DNA of 64,000 nucleotides from Dryococelus australis (GCA_029891345.1 CM056994.1:142870457-142934456), one strand, 5' to 3'; shown: positions 24,728 through 36,730, counted from the first letter of the stretch. Notes: generated from the sequence alone by a model not told the origin. Numbers and translations: made by a program.

Positions 24728-25100
24728 CAAGGCACTGCACTTAGCACTGCAAACAGTACGTGCGCCGCACGTAGCATCACATACTCTACATGCCTCGCAC
24801 GCTCTGCAAGCTCTACGTGCTCTACACTTAGCACCGCATACTCTACATGATCCGCTCTTAGCAATGTATACACTATGAACTCTGAACTTATCACCGCATA
24901 TACTACGTGCTCCGTACTTAACACCACATACATTACCTGCTCCGCACTTACCACTGCATACTCAATGTGCTCCGCACTTAGCACTGGATAGACTATGTGC
25001 TCTGCACTTAGCACTCCATACACCACGTGCTCAGCACTTAGCACCACATACACTACGTGCTCCGCACTTAGCACCGCAATTAGCACTGCAGCCACTGCAT
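24728..25100. repeat. 30-bp minisatellite, about 12 copies
   Basis: The unit is close to TACACTACGTGCTCCGCACT followed by TAGCACCGCA. The 30-bp period is a multiple of three, so the minus strand stays open for 130 codons and reads as ten-residue repeats of VLSAEHVVYA type. This is an artefact of the period and not evidence of a gene: the right arm has the same flanks but only about 2.5 copies. Confidence 0.85.
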
Positions 25101-25659
25101 TTAAAGTCAAATGGTCAAGGGTTAAATAATCAGTCTTGTGAGTGGCAGGTTTGACAGTAGTCAGCTTTATGATTTCAAGCTGAGCGGAGATAAAACTGGG
25201 ACGAAAAATATATTTTCACATTATTAAGTACTTATTCACTGGCAATGATGATTAGTTAGCAGCTATCGTAGAGCAATTTAGAACGAGTACGATAGCCCTC
25301 CTACGACATGCACTCGCATTACTTTTTATTTAAACTCAATTAATAAGTGTTTCAGAGAAGCAGATACAGATATTACTATGAATTTATATAACATTTTTTA
25401 AAAACATACATATTATGCTATTCAATAGATAGATCACCGTATTTTTTACAGAATATTTGCTCTATTAACCAACACCAGACTAAATTTACTCATACCTCAA
25501 ACTAGAAGTCCTGTAGACCACAGTTCAGACATCTTGAACGTACCGTTGCTAGATTTAAACTCACCACCCCCCCCCCCCTTTTTCATTTTATTCGATGACC
25601 AGTTGACCTTGTAAATGTCAAGAGTAAGTCTGTACCTGCACGTTAACTGGAGTCTCTAC

Positions 25660-27110
25660 GTGCTTCCTGGGCGTTTTAGCAGCTGAACGGTTTCAGATAC
25701 CCTAAATCAGCACATAGCAGGTCTGTACCTGCACAACATCTGGTAAATAAAGAGTTGGAGTTGTCAGGTTTCACGAGCAAGTACAAGCCTGCACATGAAT
25801 TCAACATTGGGTCAGCATGAAGTAAGTTTTCTACATATCCTAACCTTCATGTAGGACTTTGCATTTAATAAAATCAGACCACTGCAAGTAAAGAATTATA
25901 TATTACTTTTCACATAAATTGTTTGTTTGCATGTATCATCTTCATCGGGTACACAGGACTGTTGCATCTGATGACATTTTAAGAAAAGTTTATGACAGGA
26001 TATTCAATCAATTAAATATTCTTTATAAAAATACGTATTAATTTTACATTTTAGATACGTATAATTTTTCTTCCCAAAAAATTAAAATTTCAAATTTTGT
26101 TATACATCATTTAAGTTGGAACTGCTCATACTTCCTTCGGGTGTGAACTGCTCTTCCTTCCTTCCAGTTGGAACTGCTCATCATTCCTTCGGGGGTGGGA
26201 ACTCTTCATACATTATTTGGGTTGGAATTGGTATACTTTTGGGCCTCGTCCTCCCATATTACCACCCAAATGGCTGATACAGCAACTGTGCGCGTAGTTC
26301 TCCGGCTGAGGACGGAGTAATACGGTACGCTCATACAGTACTACAGAGAGACATTTATTTTAAATTTCCATGGTGCTGCAATAATGACCTGTGTAGACGG
26401 GTTACGACGTCAAAAATAATAAATATAACAGCCAAAAGTATAAATAGAAATAAAGAATGAAGATAAAGAGGAAGAGGAAGATAGAAGTAGATTGATAGGG
26501 TAGGTAAGAACAATACCGCATCTAGTGGTTACATTGTGTCAAAATGTCACAATAAAAAATATTTCACCCCCACAACCCCGACAAGGATATGGGTTGGAAC
26601 CCCCAGGAATTGGCTTTAAACCGTGGTCGGAAATCCAAGAAAAAATCGTAGTCCCAAATCCCGGTGCAAAAGTGTACAAGCGAAATTGCAGAAGTAAAAT
26701 ACTAGTTGCAACAATTTACAGTCAAATTTGTTGGTGGTGGTACAATCTCTCTCATGATGGCGTGTGTAGCTGTGTCAGGACCTCATTCATGCGCGCGTGC
26801 TGTCAGTAGTAGCTACAACATTTTACATACATATATACATACAACATAATATCCTGATATTGGATAGAAATATACTTCTCTTATTCATTACTTTTCTTCT
26901 CTTATCATCTTCCTTATCTTCTTTTCTTCTCTTTTTTTCTTCTTCTGTTCCTAATATCTACCCAGTATGACCATGTGATACTGAATGAATTTTTTTTATT
27001 AATAATTATTATATCTATATGGTTCTGTCAGTATTGCATCTGTTAGAATTATTCTCTTGTCATTCATCCATGAAAGTGCAAATTTATTTGTACATTCTCT
27101 GTAAATATCA
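25660..27110. other. Element core, left side, gene-free
   Basis: Contains repeated CTGTACCTGCAC phrases (25632, 25720), a minisatellite at 26116-26245 and opposed purine (26450-26500) and pyrimidine (26883-26950) segments able to pair weakly. A 94-codon frame at 26525-26809 has no recognised domain. Confidence 0.4.
26116..26245 (+). repeat. Short minisatellite, about 30-45 bp unit, 3-4 copies
   Basis: GTTGGAACTGCTCATACTTC recurs as GTTGGAACTGCTCATCATTC, as shortened GTGTGAACTGCTCTTCCTTC and GTGGGAACTCTTCATACATT, each followed by a CTTCGGG- or TTTGGG-like end. Confidence 0.7.
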
Positions 27111-27119
27111 TGATGGTGC

Positions 27120-30100
27120 GACCTTATTTTTTGAACTTTAACAGTATGATTTGCTGTTGTGTCAGCACTCTCTTGTAATCTTGAAAGGTAATTTTTTTCA
27201 TCAGACTTGTCTTCTGTACACCTTTGGCTTTATTCGTAATATTGCCTCCACATATAAAGCTGTACATTTTAGCACGCAGCCGTACAAATTCGCACATTTC
27301 CTTCCCACCACACTCAACTCTGAATTTCCCCACAATCTTATTGTTGGTTGGAGAAAATGAGTTTGGGGGGGAGGGCGGGGTACACCCTGGTGTCGAACTC
27401 TGACATGAAGTTGTGGTCTGCAGCAATGTCCTAGTATAAATAATTGGTCTTTATCTCATATATGTAGCTGTCGTTGTCCATGTAGGACAGTAGAAGGTCA
27501 TCTTCATATTTATTAAGCCTGCATATATTGGTTTGTCAAGTACTGTTGTAACCGTTTCGATCATCACCAGGGATAAATTTTCTTTATATATTGTAGGACA
27601 TTTGAAATGTGGTTTAGCTATTAATTTCTTTGCTCTTCGTTCTGTGCATACCAGATCCATGTTCTAGCGCTTTCTTTTATTTTCCATTAACTAACCAAAT
27701 GTATTATTGTTCACTAATTTATAGAAATCGTTTTCAAAACTGTTGTTTTCTGCCTGTCGTTTTTCAGTATTCAAATCAATATAGGGTTTGAGCCATTCCT
27801 CTTGTTCAAAGGGAAGTATCCTATATATTTTAGTAATTTTCAGCCCATGTTACAGTGTCTAATTCAAATTTCTATAATGTATAATATAATTTTTCTGATC
27901 TCCCAGAGTAGTCATAAGCTTTGAGTGCTTCGAGCCTGGGGGACACTCGTTCGAAGGCAGAAATGGCAAATCCTTGTGTACTTCAAGCAGAGCTGCGGAG
28001 TATTGCACATCCACCTCCAGTATGTAGCTTGTGATGCTGTCATCGGGCACACCCTTAACTCCATCTATCCACGAAAATCACGTAAGGGCAGAGGTAAGAC
28101 ATTGCCCACCCGTACAGATTATATGCATCCACATACTGGAGGTATGTCGGTTCCTTGGTGGCATTATAGTTGGTTGGGATGTACTTGTTGTTTGCTAGAC
28201 AATCACGCTTGATACATTATGCCACACCCCCCTTTATTGCCTTCTTAATTAATAAATACATACCATAATCGACAAGTAACTATAAATTATCTCTTGTATA
28301 TTTAAGAATAGCGTCAAGGAGAGGGCTCCTAAAATTATCAAACACATCTGATAACAATAATATACCAATTTTCAAGTATACATAAGAATAATTGCCCAGA
28401 GACCTGCAGTTGAATTTCCGCCATACATTTTGTGCATGAACATAATCTTCGTCTGTTATGTCAGTGTCGGTCAGCTGGTTGTGGAATTCTTCTTCCGATG
28501 GCAGCTGCATCTCTAACAGTCTCTCAATGCTGTCTACATAATCGTAGGGAAACACGCTCTATCGGGTTACGAGCTCCACTTCGACTGGGCTGAAGAATTT
28601 TGCTGTGTTTTCAAATTGGTCTCTCAGCAGGTTTTCGAGGAGCTCCGCGAGGCTTGTAGACACGAAGCGAAGGGTGTCAATAAACTGTATTGAAAACTTT
28701 TCCTCAGCGATTTTGAAATTGTTATTAATTTTTCCTCTGTGTGCGGGATTATGAAAATTTTCTTGTCGTCGTCGTAGTCTAGCTGCTTGATTATGAAGTT
28801 TTCGTCATAGGCCAAATTTTGGAACAATACAGGCAATCTTTTTGGACGACAGCGGAGTAAATTACAGTTGTAACATGCAGGTTCAATGTATCGTCCTGTG
28901 AAGTGAGAGTGGTCAATTACTATGGGGTTGCCATCTGTGAATGTTGTGGAACAGTAGTAGCACTCGTCGGCAATCAAATGAGGCAAAAGTTTCAGGTTCG
29001 TTAGAGGTTCTATACACTCAGTTATTTCATATATGTCCATCATCTCATATCCGATGTCAACTATTGTATCGATAAATACTTTCTCCGCATCTTCCCCAGT
29101 GTATATTACCAGTCGATCGGTCGGACTAGATGTATTTAAAGCAGGAATAATAATATTATCCACGTGTACATAAATGCAAAAACTGTGAGCCTCGTGTTTC
29201 TGGTGTGCATATGTATTCGAGCGGCTGGGGTCCGATTGGAATGTGTGTATTGGCTTGAGCATTGCCTCGAAGTCAGCATAGATCACAATGGGCATCTTGT
29301 CTCAATTCTGATGATTCTTGAACTTGAGGGTTGGTCTTCTTCCTTTTTCATTGTGGCTCGGAATCTCCATTCTTGCTGGAGCGTGAGAACTGCGAGTATA
29401 TGTTGACTAATATGGTAGGGTTTTTCTTCTCGAAGACTTTAATTTGGACGAGAGGTGTGGCGAACTCGAGGCCTGTAAAATCGAACTTGGTCTCCAGGGC
29501 TTCGTAGGAGTGGTTGACTCGTTCGGGGTTCCAGCCTTCAACATACCGTGTGAGAATCGACCACTTGAAGCACATATGGTCCCTGGTGTTTTGTGGGTTG
29601 ATAATGGCTTCTTTTCTCTTGATCGCTGCAGGCAGCTCGATGTAAAATGATGCTTGGAGGGTATCCAGCTTGTTGATTCGAAGTTGCAGACGTTTCACAG
29701 AGGTGAGGGCCCAGCCAGATCCCTTACCCCAGTAGTCATCATCCACCTGACAAATCTTTCCTATGCTGGTGGTCACTGCATTCTCTGTGTCGCTGACATT
29801 GTGTACTGGTAAATTTTTGGTCGTGAATACCCTGTTGTCGGTCTCGTGCTCATAATGTTCAGGCTTCCCATAACCACGTTCCGAAAATACATTAAATTTA
29901 ATGGCCCCCTTGTCTTCGATTATTTGCTTCAGTTGCCCGATGATCTTGTCTTTCATGTTTGCCAGGTAGCTGCAGATGTCCATTGCCTGGCTCGAGGTAT
30001 TTTCTGCAACGAGAGTCTTCATTACGCTTCTGGAGGCAGCCTCTGCCTCCACAAACCCGAACTAATTTGGTGCGCCAGTTACCACGACGATTCTCGGACG

Positions 30101-30671
30101 AGGTGCCGGTGTAGGTGCTGGCTGCCGCTGGTGGAAACATCACGCTTGGCATTCTTCGCAGGTGGAGGTGCTGAGCCGGTACACTTTTTGCATGTACTTT
30201 TAGATTATCTACCCTCGTGAACTCTTTGCAGCAATCTTCACACGTATATGTATTTTTCTCAGGGTTGAATTGACAGCTTGCCTCATATCTTCGGGTATCT
30301 GCTATGTTGGCTAATTTAGCATTACAAATTTTGCAGTTGCCAGCTGCTTTCTGTCACACGTCTCCATTAAAGCTTCTCAGGTGGCATTCCATGTTGTCTT
30401 TCCGCCCAATCTTCATCCCACATTTGTCGCAGACTTCTTCTTCCCATAGTGGATTATGATTACAGGTCCTCTCATGCCTCAATCCAGGCCTCCGTATGGC
30501 AAAATATTTCGAACAAAACCCACAAAATAACCCTGTTGGTGGTATTGCACATACCCATAGACAGTAGAAGGAGAAGGAAGTTGGAACCCCCCTTCCCCAC
30601 CCTCCTCGAAGTTCCCACGTCGAAACGGCTGCCCTCCATGCTGAAGACTTCATCAAAAATACCTGCAACAT
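27120..30671 (-). pseudogene. Protein-primed family B DNA polymerase with N-terminal zinc fingers, decayed (Polinton type)
   Basis: Such polymerases replicate linear elements from a terminal protein primer. From the N-terminus: C2H2-type zinc fingers (30671-30180; CGFCSKYF, then CDKCGMKIGRKDNMECH, then CEDCCKEFTRVDNLKVH); a linker (30052-29348) ending in QIKVFEKKNPTILVNIYS; exonuclease motif I YADFEA near 29275; a CYYC...DHSHF...CYNC insert near 28960-28850 as in related polymerases; an Exo II-like NLAYDENFIIK; and an Exo III region at 28555-28280 (FPYDYVDS, then HAQNVWRKF, then YLKIGILLL, where an Asp is expected at the Gly). The polymerase domain follows: LEVDVQYSAALLEVHKDLP (27.98 kb), AKKLIAKPHFKCPTIYKENL (27.62 kb), a degraded catalytic YMDNDS (usually YxDTDS, about 27.48 kb), and FVRLRAKMYSFICGG (27.29 kb). 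At least seven frame breaks make it inactive. Length is about that of a full gene. Confidence 0.88.
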
Positions 30672-32680
30672 ATGGCCATGAATAATATTAATGATGAAGA
30701 CATAGCATTAATTCAAGCTGGAAAAAAAGTATCATTAATGCACCAATTTATACACTGCATAGTAAAACATGTGCAACTATCCAAGTAAATTTAATACTAA
30801 ACTGCGTAGCAAAACTTCTTATACAGATTTTTTCCTCAATCAACCACACTATAGGCAAGTTATTTATGATTGAGAATAATAGTTTTGTAGAAAAATTTCT
30901 CAGTAAAAAACATTGAAAAATTATTCTATCAACAAGCGTACTTAATTTTTTTGATAAAAACCTACTACAAATGACGAAGTATAATATTAATGATCTGTAC
31001 ATAGCATTACTGCACAATGGAAAAAAATGTTAATACACCAATACATCTGTCAAGAAAGCCTATGCACGTTGTAATTTTAACTGGGAAATTGTTTGTAATT
31101 TTAAAAATGCTTTAAAAGTACAAAGATTTATCTTGTAATAATACTAGTGAAGACTCTTTAAGGTCCGTGTTATCCCTTAAGAAATTTTTATACTTTACTG
31201 ACCTATATCCATGAGCTTGACCGAAATAGTGGACACTCAACAATGTTAAACGGCATATAACCATTTTGTGCGAAAACTAGAGACAATGTAAAGTGTGTTT
31301 GCTTGCAAAATAAATTTATCGCAAGTTTCAGAACACTTCAAACAACTCAAATCATATTTAAAAAATTCTGTTACTGTTAATTAGCTACACAGAACGCTTA
31401 AAATCAAATAAATCTTCATAAACATTAATATTTTTTGTAGGTATTTGCAGCTATATTTAATATAAAATAAGTCATATGTCAAGTAGGCCTTATCATTGGG
31501 GGCTAGCAATAAATGGCGTGCAAGTTCTAATCCCGTGGTGACAATGTGCATTTTTTTTTTCGTAAATTATATTTGGCCTAGTTATTATACAAATTTTATG
31601 TATACTTCTCAATGATATCAGTTTTAATATAAGAAAATCCTTTTTAAAACATTATAAAGAAAATTATTTACAGTGTAGCTACTCAGCTTCCAAGTATATT
31701 TATGCACTGTGTAGCAAAAATCCTCTTTTAAATTTTTTTCGTCAATGAGATATAAGCTATAAAAACCGAATAATACAGTTATTTCACAGACACTTTTTAA
31801 AGCAACACTAAAATTTTTGTTGGCGAGTATAGTTAAAATCCTCACATACAGTTTAGCATGTATAGTGCAGAGTTACTTACCAGAAGAATAAAAGGAAGAC
31901 TGCGATCACTTTTTCTTAACATCGATAGGCTGCGTTGCTAGGCACTCCCATGAAACCGGCATTTGATTGACGGGTCCTCTCTGACTCTCGATCACGTAAG
32001 TCACTTCACTTGGACAAAAGTTCACCACATAATGTAAAAAATATTATTTAAAAAAATTGTACACAAATTATATTCATCTCGCAGTGGTAAATACTCACTT
32101 CTTGTATTAGCTTAAAGAGGCTGTGGTTTCCTTACGGACGTACAAACTTGACCTCAAGTCGACAAATGAACAACTCCAGGAATTTGTGGGACTTGCGACT
32201 ACTGACTGTGATGACCTACAAAGGATCAATGCGCGTTAAAAAAATTAATCAATTATATTTATATAACTTTTAAAATAGGTACTATTACTTACTTCCGAAA
32301 GAATATACGACACGCGACAACTGACAGTCGGTGCTGACTTGCTCCGATGTCGGCTGGCAGACCAAGAAGACCTTTGGTCTGGGGCTGACAAAAACTGCAC
32401 AAAATAAAATAAACATTATTAATAACTTTGTATTGTAACATGTATGCAAATAAATTGTATTGAAAAAATCATTATGACAAAAACTTTTAAAAAAATTAAG
32501 AGCTCTCTGACAAACAAAAATTTACTTACTTTTAAAAATCGATTGCATGAAAACATTTTATGTAAAAAACTTAAGAGCTTCTAAGCAAACAATCATTCAC
32601 TTTTAAAAATTAAGAGCTCATTTACAAACAAGATTACTTTAACCGGTTATGAAAAGTTTACTTAAAAAACATAACATACC
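30672..32680 (-). other. Candidate 5' introns and leader exons of the polymerase gene
   Basis: Read on the minus strand, TTGCAG|GTATTTTTG at about 30671 is a plausible splice acceptor opening the zinc-finger exon. Good donors upstream are CTG|GTAAGT (intron side 31875-31880), GTGAGT (32093-32098), GTAAGT (32287-32292), GTAAGT (32524-32529) and AAG|GTATGT (32674-32679). GC-richer segments just upstream of several donors look like small leader exons. Sequence from 30.7 to 31.86 kb is AT-rich and empty. Splice sites are called by consensus only. Confidence 0.4.
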
Positions 32681-32840
32681 TTAGCGAGCAAATACTTGAA
32701 GCTAAACTGGAAGGCGACCATGAAACCTTGCAGTAACTCACTAGATGCAAATTGGCGGCTAAGCAGAAGGGTACTCGGATATGCAGAGGCAAGTGCTGAT
32801 ATCAGAGTTAGAGATTTAGCGATGTCTCTGCCTTTATATA
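32680..32840 (-). promoter_or_regulatory. TATA promoter and first exon candidate
   Basis: TATATAAAG on the minus strand (plus 32832-32840) is a canonical TATA box. The start site would fall near 32800-32812. The predicted exon runs to an AAG|GTATGT donor at 32680. An ATG at 32715-32713 opens a short frame that reaches this donor in the same phase as the zinc-finger exon beginning at 30671. This is consistent with a spliced polymerase transcript but remains an inference. Confidence 0.45.
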
Positions 32841-32904
32841 GCCTAGAATATGGTGGGAGACACGGAGTAATTTAAGGAAATTAGTACCTCTAGTTATCAT
32901 AGTA

Positions 32905-33095
32905 TTTTTCATTGGCCAACTTCCGCTCCCTCCCAGTTTCACCTACGCATTTTCTCAGCAACGATGTGCTATATACGGTAATGATTATTGACCAACCATT
33001 TTCATTGGTTGACTTCCCTCCCGGCCTCAGATTCTCTCAGAATCGATGTGCCATATAAGGTAATGATTTTTGACCAAGCAATTACATTGGTTGAC
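32905..33095 (-). promoter_or_regulatory. Repeated CCAAT-type promoter elements and CArG box
   Basis: Three ATTGG boxes (CCAAT on the minus strand) lie at 32911, 33004 and 33086, each beginning a related unit of 82-93 bp (ATTGG..GACTTCCCTCCC, then TCTCAG.A.CGATGTGC.ATATA.GGTAATGATT.TTGACCAA). The second unit holds CCATATAAGG (33051-33060), a perfect CArG/SRF consensus. The array lies 70-250 bp upstream of the TATA box, the usual place for such activator sites. Confidence 0.45.
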
Positions 33096-33189
33096 TTACC
33101 CTCCCTCCAAAACGCAGATCTTCCCCTCTCTTGCAGCCTCGCATTCTCACGAGCCAGGCGCCTGCTCCCCCCCTCCTTCTCTTAACTAT

Positions 33190-36180
33190 ATAAAAAAAAT
33201 ACCAGGTGAAATTGTGACAACTAAAATCGGTTGACTATGCACTAAATAAAGAGTAATGGAGTGTTTTATTAATTTATTCCTTGTATCATTCCTTTGCAAT
33301 ATAATTAATTTTATTTACACATACATGATTTCTTTCTAGTAAAAAATTATTAGTTTTTATAATCTTTTTATTACTTTATTTTTTTTATCTAAGTGAATAA
33401 ATAATCATTGTGTTCTGGGGTAGCTGCTCGGATTTCCGAGTAGTACAATGTCGCAGGTTTTCTTGCCGATGTCCTAGCTTTTAAAATGCATTCTGCAATT
33501 GATTACTGATGTTCTGAGATTTGCTATTATAGACCCATTACCCTATCAAGGTATAGTGACACGCACGTAAAAACACATATTCACTTACACACTGTGATCA
33601 ACGACAGCGAAATTGATTCGCCTATAAGGTGAATCGTATTGACAATACACCCCTGTGGTGTGTTGTGGTTGTAATATAATTATTTGCTTTCAGAAAAGGC
33701 AATTGTTACTCAATGACTGAAAGAAAACTTGTAAACTAACTCCTCCACTACCATTTGTAAAGTACTTTATCAGCTGGTGGTTGCTGGTGTACAATAAAAT
33801 TAGTACTCATTTTCGTATAATTACATTTGTCTTATTTATGTATTTATGGCAAAAAAAAAACAGGCTTTTTGCATGCATTATGGATCATAAATCACCTGTT
33901 CAATTAGATCCGCATGTCACCGCAAGGGTGATTTGCCCCTAGTGAGTTCCATGTAGGAACTTGTATCACAGTCGATTGTCACAAGGGTGTGGGTTTTTCA
34001 GTGGGGGTGTATGTATGTCTGGTTAATCAGTGGGGGTATACATATATACGTCTGGTTTATCAGTGGGGTGTATGTATGCCTGTGGAAATAACTATGTTAA
34101 AAAATATATGATAAATAATAATATTTTAAAAATAATCAATTCGAATGAAAATATTTTAAATATCACGACTAATATAGGTTCATTTATTAATTATGAATTA
34201 AAGCACAATTTCGTATCGATTTTTTCCAGTAGTATCAACCAACTTCTGATATAAACATATTTGAACCCAAATCCCTAACTTAATATTATTCAGAGAGAAC
34301 ACCACGAGAGTCCTAGGCAGATATACGGAAAATGATATGTACGGACTTAAAGTGCACTGCGTTTTTATATCATTGTTCTAAGGAACAAAATTGCTCGTAG
34401 GTATTGCGTTTGAACCTCAACTGTTCAGCAAGAAAATGTAATTTATTCAAGTCTGACGTTTTCAGTATTCTCTTACGAGCATACAATACAGACTTTACTG
34501 CAGGTACATGCAAGAGGTTTAACTAAACATGGAAACCAGGATGATTTGGCCTTTTTATTGTAGACATCCTATAACATGGGTGGGGTTCACGACGACTGAC
34601 AGCAATTTTGGGCAAGGGCAAACATTTCTGGGCAGTAACTTACATCTTAATACTCCGATGTACTAGGTTGCTGTGGAAAACGTAGAATCTTGCCTATATA
34701 TCTTGATTTACGATATAAAATCGAAGTACCAATTTCGTTACTTACATATTATTCCCATATACGGAAAACATATTACCCCGTTAACACAGGCATGTTCACG
34801 TAATTCCCTATGCTATGTACTCAAAGTGATCAGTATTTTTTGTTGGTATGGATGTTTGATGGAGGTAGTTTTTAAATAGGACTACTGGCGAGATTTAATA
34901 AAAACAACACACACTTAAGTGCTTGATTCCGTGATTTTAACATCAATGTGTATTCATTGGCTGAAATATTTAGTTGTGATAATGTAACATTTTATGGCAT
35001 TATTTATACATAAATACTTGTCTCATTTTCAAATTGTTATACTTTTTTGTTTCAGCATGAGTGAGTTACAAAGTTTGTTCGGAAGCTATGTAGTACCAGA
35101 TCTGAATTATTTTGGTTTTTCATAATTACTACTCGGTATGAATAAAAGAAGTCAAGTTAGTTAAGCATAATTGAAATAGATTACTTGGGTGTATTTGACA
35201 TATATGGTACACTGATTGCACTTCTGAACAAGTTTATGCTGCTTATGAAATTATGTAGTATTCCAGTTTCTGTCAAAATATTTTTGGTAAACTTCCAATA
35301 CCGTAATGGAAGTTTTTAACCTATACACTGTATGGAAATAATATCACACATCAAGTTGAGTAATGTTTAGCATTGCTTTCTATACAAAGTTGGGAGCTTC
35401 CCTACGCATTTTGACTGTTTCCTGCTTGGGATCTACTTGTATACACGTTGTGTATTCGTTCACCTTATGTCTGCAATTGACCTCTTACGTTGGGCAATTA
35501 TTAGCTGGAGAGGTTTTTTTTTGTTTCTTTTTTTCCTCCACCCTTTCATTCCGGAGCTGATCCACTCTCACCTCACTTCACCATCATCGGCGCTCAAGAC
35601 CTCGTTAACTTGCACATAGTTTTTTCGCATCAGGTGTTGAACAAAGAGGAAATAATTGACTTGAACTGTACTTACAAAATTCTTTTAACAACTAACACTT
35701 TGGAGCCTGTGGGAATTGTTTCCGTAGTTCCTTGGCGCCTGCAGTAAGCCAATAGCATTATCCAGGAAAAAATACTCTCCTTTCTCCAGTGTCAATAATT
35801 AGTATTCTTCAACACGTCAAACGAGAATGAATTTACTCGGGGTAGTATTTTTAAGAGCCACCGAAACTCTACAAATTATTATTCTAATTATTAATGGTAA
35901 TCCCAAATGGAACTGAAAGTTTCAGGAGAAGTGGGTTTAAGTGTCTTACGCGGGGGAAAGTGTAAAGCACACTATTTATTTATTATTTAACATGTAGATC
36001 TTACTCATCCGCGAATATTATTTGCACATTCATAGTTATTTCTAACTTTTTCTGAAGTCCTGCAAAAGTTCTACATCAGAATATTCCTCCTCCTAGTGCA
36101 AACAAAGCTTAAAAAAATTACTTGAAAATTTATTTCATGTCAGCTCAGAGCAGCATCTGGAGCTGTCATGGCTTAATTCC
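33190..36180. other. Element core, right side, gene-free
   Basis: No protein family was recognised in the frames (up to 74 codons). A small imperfect palindrome lies around 33615-33635. A minisatellite is listed separately. Confidence 0.4.
33996..34085 (+). repeat. Minisatellite, about 30-35 bp unit, 3 copies
   Basis: TCAGTGGGGGTGTATGTATG followed by TCTGGTTAA repeats three times with small changes (33997, 34027, 34059). Confidence 0.8.
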
Positions 36181-36189
36181 TGAATATAT

Positions 36190-36465
36190 ACAATGATCTC
36201 ACCTCCCTGCTGTCACTTACGCTACGCCTCTCCACGCACTGATAGCGCGTCAGGGAACCCCATCAGTGAAATTTCACACGTGTACCTCCTTGCTGGCACG
36301 CTCGCATTGCGTGCCAGCTGCGTCTGCAAAAGGAGACGTCACGAGTCGGGACTCCCACGCAAGGCGTGCGTCGCCTCACCTGTCCACGCGGGCTGGCAGT
36401 GACGTAACTGCTGTATGCATCATCACGCCGCGGTCTCGCAGTTCGATGCTAAGGACTGTTTGCGA
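36190..36465. other. GC-rich block with perfect hairpin
   Basis: GC-rich compared with surrounding DNA. It holds a 12-bp palindrome GTGAAATTTCAC (36266-36277) and a perfect 10-bp stem, 7-nt loop hairpin: GCTGGCACGC (36292-36301), loop TCGCATT, GCGTGCCAGC (36309-36318). It directly abuts a SINE. Origin and role are unknown. Confidence 0.5.
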
Positions 36466-36730
36466 GGTGGCGCAGTGGTAACATACTGGACTCGCATTCG
36501 GGAGGATCCGTGTTCGATTCCTGGTCCGGCCATCTTGATTTCAGTTTTCCATGGTTTCCCGAAATCACTCCCGACGAATGCTGGGACGCATCGTTACTAC
36601 AGGCCACTGGCCGATTCTTTCCAAGTTCCTGCACCTCTGAACAACTTGCACCGTCTCTAATGGCCTCGCTGTCGACGGGACCTACCCACCAACCAACCCA
36701 CATAGGCACCTACCTAAATGATATTTAATG
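36466..36730 (+). mobile_element. tRNA-derived SINE, copy 1
   Basis: Box A is GGCGCAGTGGTAACATACTGG (36469-36489) and box B TGTTCGATTCC (36511-36521), spaced as in a tRNA gene. An unrelated body follows (GGTTTCCCGAAATCACTCCC, then a tail ending near CCAACCAACCCACATAGG). Frames over it are spurious. Related copies lie at 47.07, 52.98 and 53.26 kb. The insertion is inside the 13 kb core of the long-inverted-repeat element. Confidence 0.8.

Larger units (their letters stand above)
22430..25655 (+). repeat. Left inverted-repeat arm
   Basis: Landmarks from outside in: a TTGTAGCCAGTA motif (22448); ATTTTTTCATGCTCTTGCATTC (22511); a polypyrimidine tract (22548-22690); CCGCCATAT motifs (22710-22810); a tRNA-like segment (22870-22939, minus); a very AT-rich 600 bp (22.98-23.54 kb); a block ending in CTAGCTAGCC (24.0-24.2 kb); a TTAGG-type run (24709-24722); a 30-bp minisatellite (24.73-25.10 kb); and a C-run (25566-25578). 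All have reverse-complement partners in the right arm except the C-run and most minisatellite copies. Confidence 0.85.

Noticed and set aside
24728-25100. CRISPR-like array (30-bp periodic repeat)
   Set aside because: Units are contiguous with no unique spacers, and the genome is eukaryotic; it is a minisatellite.
29846-30220. 124-codon plus-strand frame opposite the polymerase
   Set aside because: It is the antisense shadow of the polymerase N-terminal region, whose minus-strand reading matches family motifs.
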